NCBI GenBank assembly: GCA_021741085.1
Contig: JAIOYM010000049.1
Span: forward strand, 1-7,997
Origin: Rickettsiaceae bacterium
Lineage (GTDB): Bacteria > Pseudomonadota > Alphaproteobacteria > Rickettsiales > Rickettsiaceae
Reading direction: 5' to 3'
Length of the DNA: 7,997 nt
Position numbers and translations under genes: made by a program. Shown here piece by piece: positions 1 through 6,480 of this stretch (position 1 is its first letter; every line of letters begins with the position of its first letter). The notes below the pieces were generated by a model, which did not search any database, was not told the origin of the DNA, and saw nothing but the letters and a program-made list of their open reading frames with translations.

Positions 1-1604
1 CCAGCTAAACTTTTAGTAATTAATTTTAGCTGTTCGTTACATTCTTTTCCTGAAGCGGCAATGTTTTCTTGAGATGATTTAATTTGTTCATATAATTCGT
101 TCTTTTTATTGGTTAAGTTTGTCTTCTGTTCAGTTAATGGTTTTAGTTCTGAGTTAATAGAGTCTATAGAAGCATTAGTAGTTTTTTTAGTGCCCTCAAA
201 CTCACTTATTTTTTGCGTTATTTCTTTTTTGGTTGCTTCGAATTGTTCTTTTTGTTTAAACAGTTCAACCATTTCAGGAGAATCTTTGATGTGATCTTTA
301 AATTCCTCCTTAGTTTGAATTTTTGAAAGCTTATTTTCTTGCAAAATCAGCTCTTCAATATTTTTCTCTCGCTCATCTTTTCTTTTCTCGTCAGTATGAT
401 CATTGAGCCCTAAGTCTTCTATAGGTGTAGTTTTATAGTGGTCTTTTTCAACTTTGCCTTCGTTATATATTTTTTTTAAACCCTCTAAGGTTTTGCTAAT
501 TGCAGTTTTGTTTTCCTTCAACTCGTTAAGATCGTTTTCCGCCTTATCAATTTCTTCCTCTTGTTTTATGTTTAAGGCAGTAGCACTATTTTTCTCGGCT
601 AAGATTTTACTATCTAAACCTTCAAAGGACTTTTGACTATCCTCTACTTCTTGCGCAATATTTTGGTGTACATAGTCCACATCTTCAATTATGTGCTTCA
701 ATTTTTCTTCAAAAATGGCAAGTTCGTTCTTTTCAAGCTGCTCTTCTTCTTCTCTAAGCTTTGTATAAAATTCATTTTCTTCTTGATTGAGTTTTGTTAA
801 TAATATATTTAGATTTTGCGAATTAGTTTCTAACGCATAGATCGAATATTTGTTTGTATTAAAATTAGTGTCAATTTCTTTAATTTGTTCTACAAGCTCC
901 TGTATATTTTTTTCTTCAATTGATATTTTTTCTTGAGCAAAAGATTCCAAAGAATCTTGACTTTTGCTAATTATAAATTCACTAAATTTCTTAAATTGTT
1001 TATTGTCTTTTAAAAGAATTTTTATTTGTTCGGGTGTAAACTTTTCATTATCCTTTGTTCTAGAATACAAGAGATTAGCATCCTCGCCAAAATCCTTTTC
1101 GTTTAAACTAATCTTGTGATTCAAATCATCTAAGTTTTTTTGAATTCTTTCGATATTTTGTTTAACTTGCTTCTGTTGTTGGGTTAATTTGAGCTGATAT
1201 TGTTCAAGTTTTTCAATGTCTTTAGGGGTGCTAGAGTTACTATTATTACTCAAAAAGCTTGAGAAGAACGAGTCTTGATTATTAGTAGGATTATTAGTAG
1301 AAGTAGAGATAACAGACTTGCCAAAATTTCGTGGTTCACCCCCTCCGTTGCTTAAAGTTTCCAGGGGTAGATTTGTTTTGTTAGATTGTTCGTCGACTAC
1401 AGATTTATTGAGTACATTTACTATTTTCTTAATTTTACTTGAACTAACCCAAGCGTTCTTTTTAACTTTGCCTTCAGTATTACTAACAAGGGATTCTTTG
1501 AGTTTTTCTTTTTCTGTTGAAATTTCTTGTGCTCTTGCTTTTGAACTTTTTGTTTGCTGCATGTAGCTTGGATTCTTTTTAGTATCATTACCATTGTTCT
1601 TCAT
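1..1604 (-). CDS. Large coiled-coil protein, N-terminal 534 codons (runs off left edge)
   Basis: I do not recognise a family. Reading the minus strand from the ATG at 1604-1602 gives 534 uninterrupted codons plus two bases at the window edge, so the C-terminus is missing. Residues 1-60 are basic and polar, with no signal peptide or membrane segment. Residues about 84-127 are a low-complexity Asn/Ser/Gly/Thr linker (NNPTNN, SNNSNSS). From about residue 130 onward the protein is mostly heptad-like, rich in Glu, Lys, Gln and Leu, typical of long coiled coil, with breaks near 170-210 (containing FTPEQIKILL), 385-410 and 435-445. Two cysteine-free stretches of several hundred residues suggest a cytosolic or secreted rod rather than a disulphide-bonded surface protein. 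The ATG is the first Met of the frame, but it lacks a clear Shine-Dalgarno. Known coiled-coil proteins include SMC-like and cytoskeletal proteins and secreted effectors; no Walker A motif is seen in the available part, so an SMC/Rad50 N-terminus is unlikely. Confidence 0.85.
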   Translation of the reverse strand, partial: MKNNGNDTKKNPSYMQQTKSSKARAQEISTEKEKLKESLVSNTEGKVKKNAWVSSSKIKKIVNVLNKSVVDEQSNKTNLPLETLSNGGGEPRNFGKSVISTSTNNPTNNQDSFFSSFLSNNSNSSTPKDIEKLEQYQLKLTQQQKQVKQNIERIQKNLDDLNHKISLNEKDFGEDANLLYSRTKDNEKFTPEQIKILLKDNKQFKKFSEFIISKSQDSLESFAQEKISIEEKNIQELVEQIKEIDTNFNTNKYSIYALETNSQNLNILLTKLNQEENEFYTKLREEEEQLEKNELAIFEEKLKHIIEDVDYVHQNIAQEVEDSQKSFEGLDSKILAEKNSATALNIKQEEEIDKAENDLNELKENKTAISKTLEGLKKIYNEGKVEKDHYKTTPIEDLGLNDHTDEKRKDEREKNIEELILQENKLSKIQTKEEFKDHIKDSPEMVELFKQKEQFEATKKEITQKISEFEGTKKTTNASIDSINSELKPLTEQKTNLTNKKNELYEQIKSSQENIAASGKECNEQLKLITKSLA

Positions 1605-1931
1605 ATCTGTTTACCAAATTTTATTGTATTTTAGTTAACAACTTATACCTAAATTTTAATATTAATTACGAGAAAATTAATACTCAATAAGATTAGGTTA
1701 AAGAATTTTAAAATATTTGAAGCCAAAGAGCGTAATTCGCATAAACACTTGTTTCAATAGGGTTGGGGGTAAAGCAAAAATGTCACATCTTTACTCAGCT
1801 TTACTTAGAGAATTAAGAAACAGTTAGTGAAAAAATTAGTGAAAAAATTAAAAAGGGAAAAAAGATAATGAGAAAAGGATTGTTGCAAAGCTTTATATCG
1901 GATAGCTAGCAAGCTTTATATATATATTGAT
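1605..1931. other. Intergenic spacer between the coiled-coil gene and tRNA-Ser
   Basis: This AT-rich spacer has no supported gene. It should hold the promoter of the minus-strand coiled-coil gene; the best -10-like hexamer on that strand (TACAAT, about 25-30 nt before the ATG) has no good -35 partner. It also contains a 12-nt tandem duplication (1824-1847) and two copies of an 11-mer, AAGCTTTATAT, at 1888-1898 and 1911-1921. No T-tailed hairpin is visible just after the 3' end of tRNA-Ser. Confidence 0.6.
1824..1847. repeat. 12-nt tandem duplication
   Basis: Two exact adjacent copies of TTAGTGAAAAAA (1824-1835 and 1836-1847), followed by TTA as the start of a third. It looks like a replication-slippage duplication in AT-rich non-coding DNA. 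No function is inferred. Confidence 0.7.
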
Positions 1932-2018
1932 TGGCGGAGAGAGAGGGATTCGAACCCTCGACACTTTTGGTGAACACGCTTTCCAGGCGTGCGCCTTAAA
2001 CCGCTCGGCCATCCCTCC
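1932..2018 (-). tRNA. tRNA-Ser(GGA), with encoded CCA
   Basis: On the minus strand the 87-nt sequence folds as a class II tRNA. The acceptor stem is GGAGGGA paired with TCTCTCC (one G-U), with discriminator G and a genome-encoded CCA at 1934-1932. The anticodon stem is CACGC/GCGTG with loop CTGGAAA, giving anticodon GGA at 1984-1982. A long variable arm, expected of tRNA-Ser, follows, then a T-arm GAGGG-TTCGAAT-CCCTC. It decodes UCC and UCU. A good promoter lies directly upstream (2029-2057). No intron or disrupted stem is seen. Confidence 0.97.
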
Positions 2019-2028
2019 GACTTGATAG

Positions 2029-2057
2029 AATATAACTTCTAGAAATTAGATTTGCAA
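2029..2057 (-). promoter_or_regulatory. Sigma-70 type promoter of tRNA-Ser
   Basis: Reading the minus strand: -35 box TTGCAA (2057-2052, four of six consensus positions), a 17-nt spacer, then -10 box TATATT (2034-2029, five of six). The -10 ends 10 nt before the first base of the tRNA, which suits a short 5' leader. The spacing and position make it convincing, although it was not tested. Confidence 0.65.
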
Positions 2058-2133
2058 TATAATTTTTCAAAGCAGGGCCTTTTAATTCATTAAAAGCTAC
2101 TCTAGTGCTTTTCTCAAAGGGTTTGAAGGAATT

Positions 2134-2163
2134 ATGTCATTTTTTAGTAGCGTTTACTATAAT
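2134..2163 (+). promoter_or_regulatory. Candidate promoter of acpP-fabF
   Basis: A perfect -10 hexamer TATAAT lies at 2158-2163, with ATGTCA at 2134-2139 as a four-of-six -35 box and an 18-nt spacer. It is 57 nt upstream of the acpP ATG. It sits back to back with the tRNA-Ser promoter in the same 202-nt region. The -10 is strong and the -35 is modest. Confidence 0.5.
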
Positions 2164-2220
2164 TTTATGCTAAAGATTATAGTAGTTTGAATAAAACCTT
2201 TTAAAATACTAGTAAATAAT

Positions 2221-2484
2221 ATGAGCTTTGATGTAGTTCGAGTTAAAGAAGAGATTTTTGATATAATTGCAAGCAAGCTGAAGAAAGACAAAACAGCTTT
2301 GTCTGATACTAGAAGTTTTGCCGAAGAAGGAGTTGATAGTCTTGATCAGGTAGAAATAATTATGGCTATAGAAGAGAAATTTGGTTGCACCATTCCTGAT
2401 GCTGATGTTGAAAAGCTTGTTAATATAAATGCAGTAGTAGAATATATAGCTGAGCAGCATCAAGCTGGAAAACTAAAGCAATAA
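2221..2484 (+). CDS. acpP: Acyl carrier protein AcpP
   Basis: This 87-residue protein is an acyl carrier protein of type II fatty-acid synthesis, a cytosolic carrier that tethers growing acyl chains on a 4'-phosphopantetheine arm. The attachment site is Ser40 in the motif GVDSLDQVE (residues 37-45), followed by the acidic recognition helix MAIEEKFGCTIPDAD typical of the family. Holo-ACP synthase would add the prosthetic group. The usual motif is G-A-D-S-L; here Val38 replaces Ala. Its length is slightly above the common 77-80 residues because of a short, Gln/Lys-rich C-terminal tail after residue 78. The ATG is chosen because an in-frame TGA lies at 2188-2190 with no other Met between; there is no good Shine-Dalgarno. 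fabF starts 15 nt after the stop, the classical acpP-fabF arrangement, so the two are probably cotranscribed from the promoter at 2134-2163. Confidence 0.96.
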   Translation: MSFDVVRVKEEIFDIIASKLKKDKTALSDTRSFAEEGVDSLDQVEIIMAIEEKFGCTIPDADVEKLVNINAVVEYIAEQHQAGKLKQ

Positions 2485-2499
2485 GGTTTTGTTGGTAAT

Positions 2500-3753
2500 A
2501 TGGGCAGGAATTTGGAGCGTAGAGTTGTAGTTACTGGTGTAGGAGCTGTTACACCTCTTGGTATTGGCGTTAAAAATTCATGGGATAATTTGCTAAGCTG
2601 CAAGAGTGGGATAGGTTTGATAGATAGATTTGATATTTCTAACTTTGAGTCTAAAATAGCTGGTTTAGTAAAAGATTTTTCTCCTGATTTATTCATAAAT
2701 CCTGCCGATGTTAGAAAAATGGATCATTTTATCCATTATGGTATAGCTGCTGCCTCTGAGGCCGTTGTAGACTCTGGTATAGATAAGCTTTCTGAAGAAG
2801 AGAAAGAAAATATTGGAGTACTTACTGGTTCTGGAATTGGTGGATTAAAAAATCTAGAAGACACTTCTTTAGAGCTTAAGGCGAAGGGTAGGGTTAATCC
2901 TTTTTTTATTCCATCTACACTTATTAATCTTTTAGCTGGTCACATCTCAATCAAATACGGTTTTATGGGGCCAAATCACTCCGTGGTAACAGCTTGTGCT
3001 ACAGGCACTCATGCTATAGGCGATGCAAGTCGTATGATTAAATATGGTGATGCTGATATAGTAGTAGCTGGTGGAGCTGAAGCTGCTGTTACACCATTGG
3101 GAATGGCTGGATTTTACGCATGTAGAGCACTTTCTACTAATTTCAATGATAATCCTGTCAATGCTTCAAGACCATGGGATAAAGCTCGTGATGGTTTTGT
3201 TATAGCCGAAGGCTCTGGGATATTGGTTTTAGAAGAATATCAACATGCATTAAAAAGGGGTGCTAAAATTTATGGTGAAATAGTCGGTTATGGTATGTCT
3301 GGTGATGCAAATCATATAACAAGACCACACCCAGAAGCTATTGGTGCTATGCGTGCTATGGAGCGCGCTCTTGGCGATGCTAAAATTGATAAAGACACAA
3401 TTGATTATATAAATGCACACGGCACTTCAACTCCAGCTGGGGACGAACTAGAACTTCTCGCGGTGCAAAAATTATTTGATGGGCATTTACATAAGATGTG
3501 TATGTCGTCTACTAAGTCATCTATTGGACATATGCTTGGCGCTGCAGGCGCAGTTGAAGCAATCTTCTCACTACTTGCAATGCAAAATGGTATAGCTCCA
3601 GCTACTTTAAATCTTGAAAATCCTTTAGATAGTTTGGATATCAAAATCGACCTAGTTGCCAATAAGCCTAAAGAAAAAACAATTAGATATTGTTTGAGTA
3701 ACTCTTTTGGATTTGGTGGCACTAACGCAAGTATTATACTCAAATCTGTTTGA
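2500..3753 (+). CDS. fabF: 3-oxoacyl-[acyl-carrier-protein] synthase II (KAS II)
   Basis: This 417-residue protein is a condensing enzyme that joins malonyl-ACP to acyl-ACP with loss of CO2, elongating fatty acids in the cytosol. It is close to the usual KAS II length of about 413. The thiolase fold starts at RRVVVTGVGAVTPLG (7-21). The catalytic triad is complete: Cys166 in VTACATGTHA, His307 in NAHGTSTPAGD and His344 in KSSIGHMLGAAGA, with the supporting Lys339. The glycine-rich C-terminal loop GFGGTNA (404-410) contains Phe405, matching the gating Phe of E. coli FabF. Length and loop sequence fit FabF better than FabB. The ATG at 2500 gives six extra residues before the usual family start. 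The only Shine-Dalgarno-like element, AAGG at 2483-2486, is 13 nt away, overlapping the acpP stop, so translation may be coupled to acpP. No disruption is seen. Confidence 0.97.
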   Translation: MGRNLERRVVVTGVGAVTPLGIGVKNSWDNLLSCKSGIGLIDRFDISNFESKIAGLVKDFSPDLFINPADVRKMDHFIHYGIAAASEAVVDSGIDKLSEEEKENIGVLTGSGIGGLKNLEDTSLELKAKGRVNPFFIPSTLINLLAGHISIKYGFMGPNHSVVTACATGTHAIGDASRMIKYGDADIVVAGGAEAAVTPLGMAGFYACRALSTNFNDNPVNASRPWDKARDGFVIAEGSGILVLEEYQHALKRGAKIYGEIVGYGMSGDANHITRPHPEAIGAMRAMERALGDAKIDKDTIDYINAHGTSTPAGDELELLAVQKLFDGHLHKMCMSSTKSSIGHMLGAAGAVEAIFSLLAMQNGIAPATLNLENPLDSLDIKIDLVANKPKEKTIRYCLSNSFGFGGTNASIILKSV

Positions 3754-3798
3754 TCCGATTGTTCTTCTTCTTTTAATATTAGAATCGCTTAAATGACT

Positions 3799-4027
3799 AG
3801 AAAATCATAGTTCTGTGTTGTTGCAAAGCAAGTACATTAGCACAACTCAAGCCGTGGCAATCTAGGACAAGCGACTTTTTATCATAAATACAAAGAGCAA
3901 CATCCTCTAGCGGAATAAACCAAGAGTAAGAAGAAGGTAGGGGTGTTATATTTGCTTGTTTAATAATAGTTTCACTTTTTTGTTGTACGATTTTATCTAT
4001 CAACCAATGCGTGTAATAAGCAAACTA
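3799..4027 (-). pseudogene. Possible gene remnant antisense in the fabF-phaC gap
   Basis: The minus strand is open for about 75 codons between two TAG codons across most of the 276-nt gap between fabF and phaC. There is no ATG near the beginning; the only usable start is a TTG at 4003, giving 68 residues, and it has no Shine-Dalgarno. The translation (for example SSYSWFIPLEDVALCIYDKK) reads like globular protein, and the base composition is less AT-rich than other gaps. I do not recognise a family. It could be the decayed end of a lost gene, a short unannotated protein, or chance. Its convergent orientation relative to fabF makes it an unlikely operon member. Confidence 0.2.
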
Positions 4028-4029
4028 TT

Positions 4030-5820
4030 ATGGAGAATAAAAATTTAAATTACAGCAATATTAACTTCGATTACACTAATTTTGCTAATTTGTTTAGAGA
4101 TGTAACCCTAAAATATCAAGATGCTTTATCTTATCTGATAAGAGACTTGGGTCAAATGAATCAGCATAAAATTTTTTCCGGTGAAGATTTGTTTAAAATC
4201 GGTATAGATTTTTATTCCCAGGCTGTTTCTAAACCTGAAAATTGGTTTAATATGCAGATGAAATTCTCGCAGAAATTGGCTGAATTAATTTCATCATCTC
4301 TTGTTAATACAGATTCAAATGAAGGGAAAGAAATATATAAAGCTCCGCCTAAAGATAAACGCTTTATGCATAAAGATTGGAATGACAATCAATATTTTAA
4401 TTTTCTAAAGCAATTTTATCTAATGACAGGTGAAATTTGGAATGAATATGTAGAATCTAATATCAGAGATATACCTAACGCTGGATTAATCAAATTTTTT
4501 AATAGGCAAATAATAAATAGTTTGTCGCCTAGTAATTTTGCTTTTACCAATCCCCTTGTAATTAATACTTCAATTGAAGAAAATTATCAAAATATATTAA
4601 AAGGATTGGATAATTTCGTTGCTGATTTAAAGCAATATGGCGATTTCATTAAATTATCTATAACTGATGATAGTTTTTTTAAACTAGGTAAAAACATAGC
4701 TACCACGAAGGGTAAGGTGGTATTTCAAAATTCTCTCTTGCAGCTTATTTGCTATGAAGGAAAAGAAAAGACGCATAAAGTTCCAATATTAATCGTGCCG
4801 GCTTGGATAAACAAATATTATATTTTAGATTTATCTACTCATAATTCCTTTGTTAAGTGGCTTGTGGATAATAATTTTCAAGTTTTTATGGTATCTTGGG
4901 TTAATCCTGATGAGTCTTACAGGGATATTAAATTTGAAGATTATTGCACTAAGGGATTAATTGAGGCTATAAATTTTTTACAAAACGAGCTTAAATTTCA
5001 AGAGATCAATGCTATAGGATATTGCTTAGGTGGGACATTATTAGCTATGACTATTGCGTATCTGAATGCTATTGGGAATAAGGTTATTACTTCGGCATCT
5101 TTTCTTACAACTTTGTTAGATTTTGAAAATTCTGGAGAGCTGGGTTTGTTTGCCAACGAAGATATGGTCAAACGCATTGAGCAGGAGATGGCTGATGTAG
5201 GTTATTTAGATGGTAGATATTTATCCTTGTTATTTAGTATGTTAAAAGCCAACGAACTTATTTGGTATTATGTAGTTAACAATTATCTCTTAGGTAAGAG
5301 TCCTGAAGCATTCGACATATTATATTGGAACTCTGATCCCACAAATCTTCCAGCCACAATGCATAGCTACTATTTGCGTAATATGTATTTAGAAAATAAT
5401 CTAAAAATACCCGGTAAGTTGAACATCGCTGGTATTCCTATTGATTTGAGTACAATAAAAACCCCAAGTTTTTTTCTTGGTGCTAAAGATGACCATATAG
5501 CTCCTGCTAAGGGAGTGTTTGATAGTTACAAATTATTTACAAATAGCCCTAAAAAATTCTGCCTTACAAGTTCAGGACATGTCGCTGGAGTTGTAAATCC
5601 TCCCGCAACTAGTAAATATTCTTATTGGTCTCTTGATAATCCAACAAACATTAGTTATGAAGATTGGAGCAATTTGGCTGGCAAATCTGAGGGGTCTTGG
5701 TGGTTATTTTGGCTTGATTGGTTAACCAAGTATAGCGGCAAACAGTTAGAGAATAATATATATAACAAACTTCCTTCAATAGAGTATGCTCCTGGGAACT
5801 ATGTACAAAAAAAATTATAA
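4030..5820 (+). CDS. phaC: Class I poly(3-hydroxyalkanoate) synthase PhaC
   Basis: This 596-residue enzyme polymerises (R)-3-hydroxyacyl-CoA, usually 3-hydroxybutyryl-CoA, into polyester on the surface of storage granules, releasing CoA. Its length matches class I synthases (about 590). The N-terminal PhaC domain carries the conserved DKRF...W pattern near 109-117. The alpha/beta-hydrolase part has AWINKYYILDL (258-268), VSWVNPD (288-294) and the lipase-like box GYCLGG (330-335) with nucleophile Cys332. The other triad members are Asp488 in KDDHIAP and His517 in SGHVAGVVNPP. WNSDPTNLP (433-441) and the terminal GSWWLFWLDW (555-564) are also family hallmarks. There is no signal peptide. The ATG has no clear Shine-Dalgarno. 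The gene follows fabF by 276 nt on the same strand, so it could be in the same transcript or use its own promoter. No phaA, phaB or phasin gene is visible nearby. Confidence 0.96.
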   Translation: MENKNLNYSNINFDYTNFANLFRDVTLKYQDALSYLIRDLGQMNQHKIFSGEDLFKIGIDFYSQAVSKPENWFNMQMKFSQKLAELISSSLVNTDSNEGKEIYKAPPKDKRFMHKDWNDNQYFNFLKQFYLMTGEIWNEYVESNIRDIPNAGLIKFFNRQIINSLSPSNFAFTNPLVINTSIEENYQNILKGLDNFVADLKQYGDFIKLSITDDSFFKLGKNIATTKGKVVFQNSLLQLICYEGKEKTHKVPILIVPAWINKYYILDLSTHNSFVKWLVDNNFQVFMVSWVNPDESYRDIKFEDYCTKGLIEAINFLQNELKFQEINAIGYCLGGTLLAMTIAYLNAIGNKVITSASFLTTLLDFENSGELGLFANEDMVKRIEQEMADVGYLDGRYLSLLFSMLKANELIWYYVVNNYLLGKSPEAFDILYWNSDPTNLPATMHSYYLRNMYLENNLKIPGKLNIAGIPIDLSTIKTPSFFLGAKDDHIAPAKGVFDSYKLFTNSPKKFCLTSSGHVAGVVNPPATSKYSYWSLDNPTNISYEDWSNLAGKSEGSWWLFWLDWLTKYSGKQLENNIYNKLPSIEYAPGNYVQKKL

Positions 5821-5850
5821 ATTATATAGATAAATACTCAATAAAGCTTA

Positions 5851-5873
5851 GTAAGTATTTAAGTAATACTTAC
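5851..5873. terminator. Hairpin between convergent phaC and small gene 1
   Basis: A perfect 9-bp inverted repeat, GTAAGTATT (5851-5859) and AATACTTAC (5865-5873), with a 5-nt loop. It begins 31 nt after the phaC stop, and its right arm contains the stop codon of the minus-strand small gene 1. The position suits a shared terminator for convergent genes, but the stem is AT-rich and neither strand has a proper T-tract after it, so intrinsic termination is uncertain. Confidence 0.4.
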
Positions 5874-6070
5874 GCTGCCACTAGAATTGCGCCAACGCTT
5901 CCGTTGTCAGGGCCACCATCACCCATTAGGCATAAGGCAAATTGTAGTAATGCTGTGTCTTGATCTGTAGATGCTAAAAATTCACTAACGCATTTATTTA
6001 AGTGGTACTCGTAGATATTTACAGATGCTAAAAATTCACGCGCATATTTTTTTATGAAATCTTCGTACAT
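5870..6070 (-). CDS. Small acidic two-cysteine protein 1 (unknown, paralog of 6195-6434)
   Basis: This is a 66-residue protein of no family I recognise. It is supported as a real gene by a strong Shine-Dalgarno (AGAGGA, about 9 nt before the ATG) and by similarity to the next minus-strand gene. Its core, residues 27-52, aligns without gaps to residues 5-30 of that paralog: Cys27 and Cys47 match Cys5 and Cys25, FLAS (31-34) matches FFAS, and the segment ends in DGG versus NAG. Residues 9-26 and 27-44 begin with similar units (YAREFLAS and CVSEFLAS), an in-frame 18-codon duplication also visible in the DNA. The C-terminal 13 residues (PDNGSVGAILVAA) are small and hydrophobic and unlike the paralog. 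No signal peptide or clear membrane helix is present. A conserved leader-like part with a variable tail after Gly-Gly would fit a peptide-natural-product precursor, but no modification or export gene is in view. Confidence 0.65.
   Translation of the reverse strand: MYEDFIKKYAREFLASVNIYEYHLNKCVSEFLASTDQDTALLQFALCLMGDGGPDNGSVGAILVAA
5969..6039. repeat. Direct repeat pair inside small gene 1
   Basis: The 17-mer AGATGCTAAAAATTCAC occurs exactly at 5969-5985 and 6023-6039. The 54-nt offset is 18 codons, so the reading frame is kept. Both copies encode the EFLAS motif on the minus strand. The intervening residues have diverged, so the duplication is not brand-new, yet the motif codons stayed identical. 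Confidence 0.85.
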
Positions 6071-6150
6071 ATAATATTTTCCTCTTGCTTAAATTTTTTT
6101 ATTTTAACTTTTCTAGTTGTTTGGCTATAGATTTAATAGCAGGTGATATA

Positions 6151-6186
6151 AAGCTTAATAGAGAATATTATCTCTCTATTAAGCTT
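6151..6186 (-). terminator. 14-bp perfect hairpin downstream of small gene 2
   Basis: Arms AAGCTTAATAGAGA (6151-6164) and TCTCTATTAAGCTT (6173-6186) pair perfectly around an 8-nt loop. On the minus strand it starts 9 nt after the stop codon of small gene 2 and is followed by TATATC, a weak T-rich tail. It is the likely transcription end of small gene 2, or an attenuator and RNA-stabilising stem between the two small genes. Confidence 0.5.
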
Positions 6187-6194
6187 AGGCGGAA

Positions 6195-6434
6195 TTAAAA
6201 GCCCATGAAGTCAGCCAATGATTCAATTGAACCAACGTCTATAGGGTCCCAGAAAGACATATCCTCTGTCCAAATGCCCATAACGTCACTAATACTACTG
6301 ATTGGGTTACCATTTTCAATCATGGCAACGTTTTTAATGTTTCCGGCATTAGAAATTAGGCAAAAAACCAATTCCATGATACCTGTAGATAATTCTTTTG
6401 ATGCAAAAAAATTCTGTGCACAATGTTCTATCAT
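6195..6434 (-). CDS. Small acidic two-cysteine protein 2 (unknown, paralog of 5870-6070)
   Basis: This 79-residue protein has no family I recognise. The minus strand is chosen over an overlapping 83-codon plus-strand frame because it has a strong Shine-Dalgarno (AAGGAAG, about 8 nt before the ATG) and a paralog beside it. Residues 5-30 hold the shared core: Cys5, FFAS (9-12), a hydrophobic helix-like stretch GIMELVFCLI and Cys25, with the same 20-residue cysteine spacing as the neighbour. The rest (31-79) differs from the paralog: Asn/Ser-rich, then acidic and aromatic (IWTEDMSFWDPIDVG). There are about 11 acidic residues against two lysines. No signal peptide is seen. A 14-bp hairpin follows the stop, and an 18-nt palindrome lies 47 nt upstream of the ATG. 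With the downstream gene 124 nt away on the same strand, the two may form one unit partly separated by the hairpin. Confidence 0.65.
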   Translation of the reverse strand: MIEHCAQNFFASKELSTGIMELVFCLISNAGNIKNVAMIENGNPISSISDVMGIWTEDMSFWDPIDVGSIESLADFMGF

Positions 6435-6480
6435 AATATTCTTCCTTTTTAATTAAATATTTACAAACTTTAGTATTTAC

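Noticed and set aside
1318..1566. 82-codon plus-strand frame near the left end, and two smaller plus-strand frames at 109-294 and 454-636
   Set aside because: All lie antisense to the continuous 534-codon minus-strand coiled-coil frame and show Phe/Leu/Ser-rich shadow composition.
1888..1921. Two copies of AAGCTTTATAT downstream of tRNA-Ser considered as an attachment site or terminator
   Set aside because: The copies do not match the tRNA 3' end, no integrase or element boundary is visible, and no T-tailed hairpin forms.
2079..2096. Inverted repeat CTTTTAAT / ATTAAAAG in the divergent promoter region
   Set aside because: The loop would be only 2 nt and the stem is nearly all A-T; it is not downstream of any gene and was not called a terminator or operator.
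2209..2463. 84-codon minus-strand frame over acpP
   Set aside because: Antisense shadow of a clearly identified acyl carrier protein, with low-complexity Phe/Tyr/Ile composition.
3405..3743. 112-codon minus-strand frame over the 3' end of fabF
   Set aside because: Antisense shadow of the conserved KAS II active-site region; no ribosome site or family resemblance.
1681..5844. Recurring 10-mer TACTCAATAA at 1681-1690 and 5835-5844, partly resembling the palindrome arm at 6481
   Set aside because: Repeated 10-mers are expected by chance in an AT-rich 8-kb window, and the two sites have no common position relative to genes.
6205..6456. 83-codon plus-strand frame across small gene 2, rich in hydrophobic residues
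   Set aside because: It has no Shine-Dalgarno and is the antisense of a minus-strand frame that has a strong one and a neighbouring paralog. Its hydrophobic look follows from the antisense of acidic codons.
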